Shown: piece by piece, positions 34,231 through 46,308 of the stretch
How the letters are laid out: each line of letters starts with the position of its first letter
Position numbering within the stretch: the stretch's first letter is position 1
NCBI GenBank assembly: GCA_037367405.1
Contig: JAZKJV010011602.1
Location: 1 to 64,000 of the forward strand
Source of the DNA: Ottelia alismoides
Lineage: Eukaryota > Streptophyta > Magnoliopsida > Alismatales > Hydrocharitaceae
Length of the DNA: 64,000 nucleotides
Reading direction: 5' to 3'
Made by a program: the position numbers and the translations under genes
Notes under the pieces: model-generated
The model's database searches: none
Seen by the model: the letters and a program-made list of their open reading frames with translations, nothing else
Told to the model about the DNA's origin: nothing

Positions 34231-34849
34231 TATTAAAAAAATAAGAAGCAATTAATATTATTTTGATATAAGATATTTCAAAGTTCATGGACTAGATTGA
34301 AACCAAGCCCATACTTTTTATGAATTTCTGATATGTCCTTCTCTGTTGTCTACATCATTTGATAGTCGTGGATGGGTTCAACCATGGTTAAAATCATCGA
34401 ATCATATACCTATTTATACCTAAGCTGAACTCAAGAGATCAAATCAAAATCTAACATGTACATTGGACTCTCTCCACAATGACCTTTTATATATACCTCG
34501 GAAATTTTTACACTGTGATCTCTAAAGCAAGGTCCAATTATGCCATAACCTTCGTAATATTTGTCATTATAATAGGACTCACAATTTTAGCAACTCTTAC
34601 ATCACAATCCTTGAAGAAGAGGCATACATGTTAAAAAGAAGATTACAATGGTAGTGGTGTAATTAGAAAATAAAAAACAATTATAGATTAATTTTTTATT
34701 AGTTCCATACCAAATATCAATCGGTAATAATAGAAGACCAATGGTAAATATTTACGAGCATGGAAAGCGCGGGTAATATTTGCTAGTATTGCTTATAATG
34801 GGATCCTTTATTCTCAAACTTTGATCTCGTCTAAAACATGTCTTACCTA

Positions 34850-35304
34850 GGGATGAAAACAAATGTGAATTTATTCATATCTGATCCGCTATAATATTCG
34901 TTTCGTATTCGTTTTAAAATGGATGTGGATATAGATACCACTTTGACATTCGCTAATATTAGCATTTGTATATGTGTATTCTTTTTCGTACGACACAAGT
35001 ATAATAATCGATTTAATTATAATTGTACGTAACAACATTTTATGATTGCATTCCGTATTGTTGATATAACTGTTATGAAATTACTATATCTGGTATATTT
35101 ATTTTATATATAAACTATATATATTAGTTAGTCAATTAAATTTTTTTGTTATTATTCGTATCTGATTCGTATTCGTAAATTAAGATTATGACAACACATT
35201 TTTCACATTCATCAATATTCATATCTGCATTTGTATTCGTATTTTAAAATAGATAAATATATAATTATATCTGTAATCGTATCCATAACCAACCGTTTTC
35301 ATCC
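34850..35304. mobile_element. Terminal-inverted-repeat element with GGATGAAAAC ends
   Basis: Left GGGATGAAAAC and right GTTTTCATCC are inverted. Inside are many ATTCGTATTCG and GGATATAGATACC words. Flanking duplication is imperfect (CTTACCTA, CTTAACCTT). A related right end, GATCTGTTTTCATCCC, lies near 53985. Confidence 0.5.
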
Positions 35305-36306
35305 TTAACCTTGATGGATTTGAGTTTTAAAAATTGGGTCATATCGTCAACGTAATTCCAAATAAAAATCAAGAAATGGACAGGATATATATATTCTTAA
35401 AAGGAGGGGTTATTTGATAAATTTCCAGGTGTCAAGAAAAGATGGGAATCACCGACATGTGGTCCACCCATCCGCTCTCTCTGACTCGGCATATGAGATC
35501 TGGACCCTTCTCTTCTCTTCTCTGTCTTATGCTCCTTCCAACGATTTCGTGCCCTCACCTCTCTGACGCTTCGTCTTCTTTGAGGTCTGTGGATCTCTTG
35601 ATCGTGATCGAACGGTTTACACAAATTCATTAGGGGTTCGTATTGGATGAATTTGTCTGAACAGTTTGATCATCATAGAGCAATCTACAAGTCTAGTGTA
35701 GAGTCTGTTGCAGCAAATACTACAATAGATGATCCATTTCCACCATTTATCCCACCTTTTCTGTCTATATCACATTGTCGATCACAATATCTTTTTTTAT
35801 TTTTCAATACGTGTATCCATCCAGATATTGATATTGACAGAAATAAAACTGTATTACCACGTACATAGAAATCATAATAAAATAAAAAAGATGAGATTAT
35901 GTCAAAATCTTCTATAGATTATCTTAAATATGCATATAACGAATGGTTTGCTCATGATAAACATACTAAATTTTTTACTTCTTAACAATTAGCATACTAA
36001 ATATATTACTCCTTAACAATTAGCGAAAGAATATAAAAGTCTATGCTATATATAGTTAAAATAAATCCACGACGATATTTATACATGAACCGAATATACA
36101 AATACATGTATTGATATTTGTGTAGATGAAAGTGATATCCGTATCCGTATCAATTTTAAAATAAATACATATGTCATTTGTGTAAAGTGGATATATTGGT
36201 CAATATGTTATTTGTGTAAAGTTGGTATATTGACCAATCGAATATGAATATACCAATATATGAAAAGAACGGAGTCACCTCGCCCCTTCCTCTTGAGCAA
36301 ATAAAC
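35305..36306. other. Non-genic stretch, nothing firm
   Basis: A moderately GC-rich patch at 35440-35640 carries short frames on both strands, without a domain. 36090-36260 holds GATATCCGTATCCG-type words of the kind seen in the 34850-35304 element. Confidence 0.4.
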
Positions 36307-36309
36307 TAA

Positions 36310-36695
36310 GGGTGCGTTCTTGTATCGGGTTAAACCACCCCAAGGGTGGTTTAACTCCACTACCCCATATTTTCTCCCTCCACGTGGGTCCCACTTTTAT
36401 CTTTTTAAAAAAATTAAATAAATCAATTCTCCATCATCAATTCTATCAAAAAATAATATACTATACCATCATATCATATAAAAATTATAAACTACTCCAC
36501 TTCTACTCACTTTTTCAAAATCCAATACAATCACATCACAATAACTTCTCACTTTTTCAAACTCCAATACAATCACATCACCCCAAACCTACTTCTAACC
36601 CACCCCACTTTAACCCTCTATCCAAACACCAAAACCCAAAAATGGGTTACCTGCAACCAGTTTAACCCACCTAAACCCACTATCCAAACACCCCC
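36310..36695. mobile_element. Harbinger/Tourist-like MITE, family H1 copy 1 (386 bp)
   Basis: Left end GGGTGCGTTCTTG, right end (reversed) GGGGGTGTTTGGA, flanked by TAA on both sides (36307-36309 and 36696-36698), the 3-bp target duplication of PIF/Harbinger elements. The interior contains a tandem of about 40 bp, each unit with CACTTTTTCAAA and CAATACAATCACATCAC. Confidence 0.75.
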
Positions 36696-36699
36696 TAAG

Positions 36700-37123
36700 G
36701 TGCCATTCCGGTAGGTCCAAGTGGGTCCTACATTTTTTTTCTTTTTTAATATACTGAATTAATTAATTATCTTTTATCCACTCCATAAAAAAATAATATA
36801 TTATATCATCATATCATATAAAAATTAAAAACTACTCCACTTACTCATTTTTCGAAACTCAAATACAATCACATCACAATAACTACTCACTTTTCCAAAC
36901 TTCAATACAATCATATCACAATAAATCCACCCCCAATTTAACCCTCTATCCGAACATCAAAACAAAAAAACGGGTTACCTTCTATCAGTTTAGTCAAGAA
37001 CAACCCACGTACCAAACACATCTTAAATCCACTCCAATTTAACCCTCTATCCGAACATCAAAACAAAAAACGTGTTACCTTCTACCAGTTTAGTCAAGAA
37101 CAACCCACGTACCAAACGCACCC
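36700..37123. mobile_element. Harbinger/Tourist-like MITE, family H1 copy 2 with duplicated right end
   Basis: Directly follows copy 1. Same core, ending AAACGCACCC, followed by TAA. The right end is present twice in tandem (about 36935-37023 and 37033-37123), each with TTTAACCCTCTATCCGAACA and CAACCCACGTACCAAAC. Confidence 0.65.
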
Positions 37124-37126
37124 TAA

Positions 37127-38460
37127 AATTTAGAAGATGGATTCAACAACTAATTAGCTTTTTATTTTAAAACTTTAAAAAAAAATAAAATGCTCAAAAT
37201 ACTATGAAGTAGCATCCATGTCACTCCTCTAAAAAAACTTTCTCTCTCCCTCGTTCACGCATCCTACTCACGCCTCCCCTGATATTGGAGCAACAAACGG
37301 CTACTTAGTTCCTCAAAGGTTGGTTGATATCAATATTGAATTTATAAAATTTATAAGTTGTTTTGTTGCGATTATATAATGAGACTGGTTTAATTCTAAT
37401 GCATAATATTGGTATTTTTTATTATAACTATATTCAAGAATCATCTTTTTTACGTAGAAAATGTTGTGTCACATTGTAAGACTCTGTTAAGCCTGTGGGA
37501 TTCTAGATAATGATCAGTGTAAACTTGTTTTTATATAATATAGATTTTTAGCGATGACTCTCAAATTGGGAGATCATCCCCCTTTGGCATAAAAAAAAGT
37601 TTGGTTCAATTAATATCGTATCTGTTAAGAATAGTGGAACTTTAAAGTTCCCATATTGGTAAACTTAATCTGATTTAGTTCCACTATAGATATTAATAAA
37701 CTGAAAAGCATTGGCTAATTATTTCCTAAAGAAATTGATTTTTTAATTGATTTGTTCAAAAACTTATTTTGATGTTTGCATAATGACATTATTTTAAGTT
37801 AAAATTATTCCTCCTATAGTTTCAAGTAATGAAATCTTTATTCTATAAAAAGGGATTATTAAAAATAATCATTAATTGATTTTTAATTAATCAAATAAGT
37901 AAGTAGTTGAGTTATTTAAAATTTTAGGTACCAATCGTCTCCTCAGATACTGATTTGAAGAATCAAGTTCAAATCGACACTTCAGACGATTTCCATCCCT
38001 TTTATTAAAAAATATCCCAAGTCTATTTAGCTCGCTCAAGTTGAAAATCCTGACTTCATCCTTATCCATCCATTCATGAAATGATTAAATTAATGATTAA
38101 ATTAAATGAGGGCCCTCATTCCCTCAAAAAATGATATATCCATTTCCATCCCTATGAGTATGATCAACGGATGCGTTCGAAAATTGTCAACATCTTAAGT
38201 TAGGATGAACAAAATATAGATGTCATTCTGGAGATTTCCTTATCCCAACATACGATACAGATGATTCTTTGGCTGAGAAGTCGCTTTTGTTGTTAGTGTG
38301 CGTTCAATTCGTCTTTTTCTGTTTCGTGATTTTTACACTTGTGACTTGGGAGTTTTCGGAATAAAACTTATGTTCACTATTTTTCTTTCAAGTTACACAT
38401 GTGTTCCTTTTTTTTTACAAAATTTACGTTAGTATCCTTCTGGTAGTATAATATTCAACT
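37127..38460. other. AT-rich stretch, nothing recognised
   Basis: No coding signature or paired repeats seen in this 1.3-kb stretch. Confidence 0.5.
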
Positions 38461-38930
38461 ACATTTAGAGCTGGCTATCGTGTTCAACGGGCCGAGCCAG
38501 CCCCTAGTTCAGGCTCGGGCTCGGGCTCAGGCTCGTTCGAGCATTATTGAGCCCGAGCTCCTTATCGAGCTTGGTCTGGGTTCGTATCCAAATCGAGCTC
38601 GTTAAGAAAAATGTGTATTTTTTGGTGGAAAAGTGTTTTGTATGGGACGAACTTGAGCCCTGCTCTATCTAAGATTGTGTTCCTTACCAATAAACCACTA
38701 TCAAAATTGTATAAATCTTAATTATAATATATATTGTAACATTATATTTTCTTATAAAAAAGAAGAAAAAAATACTAATTTTCTAATGCATAGGCGAGGG
38801 CGGGGGGCAAATGTATGGACGGGAATTGGATTTGAGAACTGGGTCTTGACTCTCGTGGGAAGGGCAAAGTTAGTGGAAGAAAAATTGTAAAAGGCTACTT
38901 TTATTTTGTTTGTATTATATATATGGGTAA

Positions 38931-39300
38931 AATGGGGCTGCCTCCATGGGGGAGCTAACTTGGCTCCCCCCCAATTTCGTCCGATTTTTTTATTTTTTTT
39001 GAAAATTTCTTTCGTGAATTTTCATCAATATATCCCTATATTATGTCATTAAAATTTCGTGTGAAACAGAGACTCCTACGACCTCCATCCAAACATGGTC
39101 GTTTTTAGCAATTCTGTTACCGTTAAAATATGACTGCCTGATTGGAGGTCGTAGGAGTCTCTGTTTCACACGAAAGTTTAATTACATAATTTGGGGATAC
39201 AATGATGAAATTCTACGGAAGAAAATTAAAAAAAATAAAAAAACTGGACGAAGTGGGACGGGGGGAGCCAAGTTAGCTCCCCAAAGGGGCAGCCCCATTG
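38931..39300. mobile_element. Foldback MITE, family F1 copy 1
   Basis: A near-complete palindrome: AATGGGGCTGCC at the left and GGCAGCCCCATT at the right, then paired GGGGAGCTAACTTGGCTCCC. A paired CAGAGACTCCTACGACCTCC arm leads to a short loop near 39115. The loop-proximal arm matches that of the element at 53521-53903. Next to it is a TG/TA microsatellite (39306-39374). Confidence 0.8.
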
Positions 39301-39305
39301 AACTC

Positions 39306-39336
39306 ATATGTATAATATGTGTGTATGTGTGTGCGC

Positions 39337-39374
<38 letters not shown>
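39306..39374. repeat. (TG)n(TA)n microsatellite
   Basis: TGTGTG units running into ATATAT units. Confidence 0.9.
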
Positions 39375-39562
39375 TCCTTATTGGTCCTTTTATTGAGCTA
39401 TTGAGTCGAACGAGGCTCGCTCGGACTCGGCTCATTAAGCTATCGAGGCCAATTTTTTGACTTGGGCTCGGTTCAATAGTCTAATGAGTCGGGCTCACGA
39501 GCCCTTATCAAGCCAAGCTCAAGCTTGTCTCATCCAACCGTGACTCAATAGCCAGCCCTGAC

Positions 39563-40601
39563 TGCTAGGTAGCACCAGATATGTGGTGATGTGAATTTTG
39601 TAAGAAAGTAGGGAGACAAGTGTAATGAGAAGAAATTCAAAGTACAAGTATGGATGCATAAACTCTACTCGAAAGGGTACAAGCGTAAAATGCCTTCCGT
39701 TTTTGGACAATCCGTGGTGGTGATAATGAAATGGGAATCCTGGTCAGCTGGAGTTTGGACCCATCGCTACCTCTCTCTCTCTCTCGCCCTGTCCAACATC
39801 AACATTAATTAAGAGCCTGACGGTTGCTTCAAGAAAGGGGTTCCTCTTTAATGACTTGCTTTAAAGTCTCGCCATATTCTCTGATTTTCTCTTGTACTGG
39901 TTGGTCACAAACAAAATATCCAAATATATATATCACTGACATAGATTTAGTCTAGTCGTCGATCTACTTAACGTGGGAAAAAAATTGTTGTTGTTGTTGT
40001 ATACATCATTGACATGTTTTGACAGATTTTTCATTTATTATATACTTGATATAAATATTTGATATTATTGTTTGATGATATATACCTCTTGTTGGATTAT
40101 ATAGTCAACGATAAGATTTTTTTAGTTTATTATGCAAATCTCTATCTAAAATCATTATATGTGTATTTACTTTTATTCTGATTCATAAATGTTCTAGTCG
40201 ACATCACCTTGTATTACATAACTTAATTTTAATTTTAACTCGGGTAAGCTTTGGCAAGTAAATAAAAAATCTGAAAGAAGAATTTCATATGAGAAGACAT
40301 GCATAAAATGAAGTTTTTAAAATATGCTGACATGAAATCAAACATCTGAATTTCCTAATGAAAGTACGAACTAAATTACAGTTACTGTTTAGATTTTTAT
40401 AAGCTAAAATCTAACATTTCAAAGTTTCAACACTACGGTAGTCCATAAACTGTGTATAGCAAAGAAACTAAAATCATTAACTCTCTTTTTTTTGGAGAAA
40501 ATGTACCATGGCAAAATAAAAATGATGTATTCAAGAAAATAAGTCTTATTACATTATAAAAGTCTTATTACATTTTAAATAAACTTGAATCAGTTGTAAG
40601 A
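39563..40601. other. AT-rich stretch with a short (CT)n run
   Basis: (CT)n at about 39770-39785. Nothing else recognised. Confidence 0.5.
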
Positions 40602-40610
40602 TACGATTAA

Positions 40611-41901
40611 GGTTTTTATCAGTTGTGCTCCTTCGAGATATTCAATATCAATTATGCTCCTCCCTTTTTGGGAATATTAGTTGTGCTCCTAAATTCTTGT
40701 TGTTCCATTACTTGTCTCCCTCCGTTACTTTAACCGTCAATGAGTTGAACTTAACAATTATTTTTTCAAACCATGGTCAAGTTAAGAGGGGTATAACCAT
40801 CCAAAAACTCCTTTCACCCATCCTCCTCCTCTGTCTGCATCGAGAGCCCTCTCTTGCTCTCTAGTAGGAAGTGGGGAATGGTAGGAGAGAGACGTTGGTC
40901 GACGCAAGCTCTCTAAGAGGATGGCGATGGACTTTGTGATGGGGAGAGCGGCAACAACAGTGGCAAAGAACGGGGCGACACTGTCGGAGAGGGTGAAGCT
41001 CCTGTTAGGCAGAGGTAGTGTGGGCTAGAAACAAGGGTGAAGGGGGAGGATATGGGCGGAGGGAGAGGAGCAGAGTAGAGGATCTGGATGGAGAAGGGAG
41101 AGTAGGGCGGAGTGGGAGGAGCTGGACAAAGGGAGAAGGGAGAGTAGGGCGGAGTGGGAGGACCTGGGCAGAGGGGGAGGACCGAGCGAAGGGGGAGGAG
41201 TGGGGGAGGACTAGAAGGAGTCGGGCGGAGGGAGAGGAGCTGGGCGAAGGAGCTGTGCACAGAAGGAGGAGCTGGGCAGAGGGGGAGAAGTTGTGAGGAG
41301 GGGGAGGAGCCGGGCGAAGGAGCTGGGCAGAGGGGATGAGCAGGGGCAGAGGGGAGGAACGACGATGGAGGGGGGAGGAGCTGGGCGGAGGAAGAGGGGC
41401 GAAGGGGCAGGACTGGGGCAGAGGGGGAGGATTGGGGCTGGAGCAGGAGGAGCCGGGCAGAGGGAGAGGGGCTGGGCGGAGGATCTGTGCAGAGGCCAGA
41501 GAAGGTGGAGCTGGGCGAAGGGGGAGTAGCTAGGCGGAGGAGTTGGGCGAAAGAGAGGAGCAGGTGTCGGGCAAAGGGAGAGGAGTGTGACGGAGGAGCT
41601 GGGTGAAGGGAAGGAACACCGACAGAGGGGGAGGAGCTGGACGAAGGGGGAGGAAGAGAAGGGGGGAGAAGAGGAAGAAACCATGGAGGAGAAAGACTGA
41701 CTTTTCAGCCCTTTTTTTAAAATTTAACTTATGTTGTGTCCCCAAAGTTAACATCCGTTTGCATTGGGGATGGATGGCAACTAACTCGAGGAGCACAAGT
41801 GATATAACATCAAGAAGTCGGAGGCACAAGTGATATTTTGAAAAAGGAAGGAGCATAACTGATATTGCAATATCTCGAAGGGTCACAACTGATAAAGACC
41901 C
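40611..41901. mobile_element. Mutator-like TIR element, family M3, with purine minisatellite core
   Basis: Left end GGTTTTTATCAGTTGTGCTCC; right end (reversed) GGTCTTTATCAGTTGTGACCC; both continue through CGAGATATT.CAATATCA. Flanks TACGATTAA (40602-40610) and TACAATTAA (41902-41910) are a 9-bp duplication with one mismatch. The core, 40920-41690, is a degenerate minisatellite of GGAGGAGCTGGGCGAAG-like units, purine-rich on the plus strand. Its many open frames on both strands are low-complexity artefacts. Confidence 0.7.
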
Positions 41902-43763
41902 TACAATTAATATTGCAATACAATGTGGCCTTAGAGAGGGACTTCTAGCGGCAGAATGAGGGAGTTGTGAGCGAAGGGGTTGACAGGTGGCAGATTTGAG
42001 ATAGTTGTACCCAGCATTACATTTTTTCCGTCAATATAATCCATCTTATCGTTGGGTTCAACCACCCCTTCTTTCCAACCTCCAGAGAAGTTCAACTAAC
42101 CAAAGAAAGCGATGACAATCTAACTAGCTCCAAAGATCCTAGACTCTACTTGGTTTGAAGGTTAATGAATGAACCAATCAGTTGTAGGATTACTCTGCTA
42201 CTTAACAGACTGATTACTATGAAGCATTGCATAACATTAAATCCATCTCTTTATGAATTACATGAAAATCAATATTGATGATTAGTGATTTCTGAAGAAT
42301 TACATGAATACGAAGGACAATATAATGCATTAGATTTATGTTTTTCTTTAAATTTTTCCTACTTTATGTTTTTTTATAATTTCGCAATCGTAGTTGAACT
42401 TTGAACAATCAAGGTAGTAGTTTATACTTTGTATTGCACTTTAGGACAACATGTTGTAATAGTTTGTATTGTTGTAATCTATTCCGGTATAATTTGCATT
42501 ACTTTAGTTTTTCTTTCTAAAAAGTTGGGAGGAGGGGGAGGAACCGGGAGAAGGAGCTGGGTGGAGGGGAGGAGCAGGGGCGGAGGGGAGGAACTACGAA
42601 GGAGAGGGAGGAGCTGGGCAGAGGGAGGGGAGTGAAGGGGTAGGACCGGGGCTGAGGGGGAGGATCGGGTCCGGAGCGGGAGGAGTCAAGCAGAGGGAGA
42701 GGGGCTGGACGGAGGAGTTGTGCGGAGGTTGGAGAGGGTGGAGCTGGGCGGAGGGGGAGGAGCTGGGCGGAGGAGTTGGGCGAAGGGGAGGAGCAGGAGT
42801 CGGACAAAGGGACAGGAGTGTGACGAAAGAGCTAGACGAAGGGAAGGAACGACGGCGGAGGGGGAGGAGCTGGACAGAGGGGGAGGAAGAGAAGGGGGAG
42901 AAGAGGAAGAAACCAGGGAGGAGGAAGACTATGACTTTTCAGTCCTCTTTTAAAATTTAATTTATTTTGTATCATCGAAATTAACATCTGTTTGCATTGG
43001 GGATAGATGGCAACTAACTCGAGGAGCACAAGTGATGTAACATCAAGAAGTCGAAGGCACAAGTGATATTTTGAAAAAGGAAGGAGTATAACTGATATTG
43101 CAATATCTCGAAGGGTCACAACTGATAAAGACCCTACAATTAATATTGCAATACAGTGTGGCCTTAGGGAGGGACTTATAGCGGCAAAATGAGGGAGTTG
43201 TGAGAAAAGGGGTTGACAGGTAACAGATTTGAGATAGTTGTACCCAGTATTACATTTTTTCCGTCAATATAATCCATCTTATCATTGGGTTCAACCACCC
43301 CTTCTTTCCAACCTCCAGAGAAGTTCAACCAACCAAAGAAAGTGATGACAATCTAACTAGCTCCAAAGATCCTAGACTCTACTTGGTTTGAAGGTTAATG
43401 AATGAACCAATCAGTTTGTAGGATTACTCTGCTACTTAACATACTGATTAATATGAAGCATTGCATAACATTAAATCCATCTCTTTATGAATTACATGAA
43501 ATTCAATATTGATGATTAGTGATTTCTGAAGAATTACATGAATACGAAGGACAATATAATGAATTAGATTTATGCTTTTCTTTAACTTTTTTCCTACTTC
43601 ACGTTTTCTTTTATAATTTCGCAATCATAGTTGAACTTTGAACAATCAAGGTAGCCGTTTATACTTTGTATTACACTTTAGGACAATATATTGTAATAGT
43701 TTGTATTGTTGTAATTTATTCCGGTATACTTTGCATTACTTTAGTCTTTCTTTCTAAAAAATT
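41297..43763. repeat. 1.23-kb tandem duplication (two units)
   Basis: Unit 1 (about 41297-42530) and unit 2 (about 42531-43763) align throughout with a period of about 1,233 bp. Each contains half of the purine minisatellite, the M3 right terminus with the adjoining TACAATTAA, and the same flanking DNA down to TTTCTTTCTAAAAA. Point differences and small indels are common, so the duplication is not recent. It gives the M3 element a second right end at about 43134. Confidence 0.9.
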
Positions 43764-44443
43764 GAGAATTACGTCTCGACTGCTTTGAGGCTTGCGTCTC
43801 ACCTCACATTTCGAGAACCTCTGACAACTTCACACTTTTTTAAACCTTGTGTGTGATCAGTGCCAATCTTTTAATACTAGAGATACAACCGACAAACCAT
43901 GTTTTAAATATAAACACACTATCATCATAAGATTCTGTTTGGATGCTAGACATTGTACTTTATTATCCCTTGATAAATAACATTTTAGCAACATAAATTC
44001 TTTTCGGATAAGTAGTTACATCATAATTAAATCATTTATTTACTTTCTAGTGTTTAGTTCTTCTTCCAGCCTCCAATTAACCAAACAAAAATGGAGGATA
44101 AGGCACCACTCATCCCTCAAATAAACCTCGCATCTCTCCCCATAATAGACTGCTTAAGTTAAAGCAAAGAAAATAGATGTGTGGTGATGTCCCAATTCGA
44201 GGCTAAACAATAATAGAGCCCCACCCACTGGCATGTGTCTGCTGTGCAGGACCCACCTTCTCCTCTCGCCTATCCATCCGTCATATAGAAGGGAGAAAGA
44301 AGAAAGCAGATATCCCTTTCTCCACTCTCTCGCTCTCCCTGCTCCTCCTCAACCACCACTCCCCCACTACTGTCCCAAAACCAAAAGAAAAAGCCTTCCT
44401 TTGATCCCCCGCGCACAAACAGGAAGAAGAGAAGAGAACGGAA
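43764..44443. other. Intergenic stretch and 5' region of the next gene
   Basis: AT-rich until about 44200, then C/T-rich leader-like DNA. No clear TATA box can be singled out. Confidence 0.4.
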
Positions 44444-44785
44444 ATGGTGCTGCATGTGCTGCTGCTAACAAAGGCACCGATTGCGCACCTGTTGAAGCTG
44501 GCGCCCTTCCTGTGGCCTCTCAACCTCTGGCTCCCCCTCGCCCGCAACCTCACCGACGTCCTCGCCACCGTCGCCTCCACCTCCTCCCTCCTCATCCTCC
44601 GCCTTCGCCTCATCTCCACCGCACCCCGCCCCTCCCGGTGGGGCCGCGCCCTCCGACTCTTCTGGCGTGATCTCGTCCCCAACGAGGCTATGGCCGATCC
44701 CGACTACCTCCACCACCGCCGCCGCCTTCTATTCTCCTCCCTCGACGCCTCCATCATCCACGGCCTCCTCTCCCTCTCCATATGA
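44444..44785 (+). CDS. Small hydrophobic protein, 113 aa, hypothetical
   Basis: An intronless frame starting MVLHVLLLTKAPIAHLLKLA and ending HGLLSLSI. It stands out as a GC-rich island in AT-rich surroundings with G/C-ended codons, as in the IRX15 and SPRY genes here. The first half is hydrophobic and could form one or two membrane helices (about residues 2-32 and 37-56). The second half is basic, with RWGRALRLFWRDLVPNEA. A frame on the opposite strand is equally long (44281-44682), so base composition alone could explain both. I prefer the plus frame because of its natural membrane-protein start. I do not recognise a family. Confidence 0.5.
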   Translation: MVLHVLLLTKAPIAHLLKLAPFLWPLNLWLPLARNLTDVLATVASTSSLLILRLRLISTAPRPSRWGRALRLFWRDLVPNEAMADPDYLHHRRRLLFSSLDASIIHGLLSLSI

Positions 44786-46300
44786 TCCGCATCTCCAGGC
44801 ACGTCCTCGATTCCCCTGCCAATTGCATGTCGCAGGATTTGGGATCGGAGAATCGGGATCAAGGTTTGTGGAATGAGCGAAAGGAGAGAGATGGAGTGGT
44901 CGTTGTAGTGTTTGGGATTTCGATCTGTGCAATGGAAATATCTGCTAATATTTACTTTTCTTTCTGGAAAAAAAGGAGGGGGAAAAATTACTCGTTGGTA
45001 TTTACATGCATGCACCTGCAAACATACATTGTTACCGCCATGTCCATAAATTGTCTGTATTTAAACAGGTGCATCTTCTGGAAGATTCGAAGTGAACATA
45101 CAAGTGGACATGGTTTATTGTATTCAGTTCCTTCCGTGTTCAAATAGGACGCTATGATTGAATCTGATGCTTTATGTTTATGGACATTATCCAAACGTAT
45201 ATACTTATCTATTTTGAATAATCATCGTGTGGTCCTTCAGCTGTAGGCTTAGAAGTGAAAAGACGGTGAATGAGAAATGTCCAGATTATAAAATATGTTC
45301 GTTACGGTTACCGGAGAGAGGTTTACAAATTACGATGGGGAGCACGAGGTTTAGTTTTTAATTCGAAGAACAAAATTTTCAAACACTATATTGTGGTAGA
45401 GTTTTTTTGATAAACTATGATCCCTATTCTTTTCTTCGGCGATTTATTCGCTTGAGCCCGTTGGGATTTTTGCACCTGCACAAATATTCCTACTTTTTCC
45501 GCATTAACATGCCTGTCCCTATGTTCTTGTACTCGTGTTATTTGACCGTCTATTATCTAAAATCATTGTTAGTTCAAAATATAATCATAGTTTGTTCAAA
45601 ATAATATGGGGTTAAAAAATAATTTACTAGACATTAGATCCATGATGAATCCTCCATTCATCGATCGGATTGCTCATTCTCAGCTCAATCCCATCAGTAA
45701 ATCAACTTAATAAATTCCTTAAATACTCAAATAAACATTGTGTGTTGTTCAGGACTAATTACTGTATGTTAAATTTCCATTATATATATTGTACATAATG
45801 TATAAATTTTTCTTTATTTTCAATGTATAAATTCTTCTTTATTTTCGGCTTATTAAAATTTCCAAAAAATAGTTCGATGTGTACATATGTTTTATTATCT
45901 CTTAAATTAAAAATCTAAAAAATATTAAAACAACAAAAGTTGGTATTCAATGTACATTAATACCTACCAAAAATATAAGTATATATACACGAAGTCTTTC
46001 GATTTTTTTATCATTTATGAAAGTTTAGATTTCATTGAGATGAAAAAGTTTAATATTGAATACTTTTTATTTTGAGTCATTTACTATTTCCTTCTTATTT
46101 TTATTTTATTTTCTACTTTTCTAGTTTTTCTAGTGGGTCACGGGGCCGCCTCTGAGAATCCACACAACCCGACTATTCACTAACACGAGCCTCCATTGGA
46201 TCTTATGATCTAACGATGCTCACTCGACTCACTTTATCTCTGCAAGCATTTGGATGATTTGATCCAACGACACCTCTCCGCACTTACTCGTCCTCTAATT
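44786..46300. other. AT-rich stretch, nothing recognised
   Basis: Short frames only. 46140-46300 may be the first, unrecognisable part of the copia remnant that follows. Confidence 0.45.
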
Positions 46301-46308
46301 GTACATTT

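Larger units (their letters stand above)
38469..39562. mobile_element. hAT-like TIR element with GAGCTGGCTAT ends
   Basis: Left end AGAGCTGGCTATCG and right end (reversed) AGGGCTGGCTATTG, of the GGGCTGGC type common among plant hAT MITEs. The flanking 8-bp duplication is not clear. Its arms are rich in GGCTCGGGCTC and related words, and a separate foldback element (38931-39300) lies inside. Confidence 0.5.

Noticed and set aside
40913..41886. Pro/Leu/Ser-rich and Glu/Gly/Arg-rich frames
   Set aside because: Translations of the purine minisatellite; no consistent protein.
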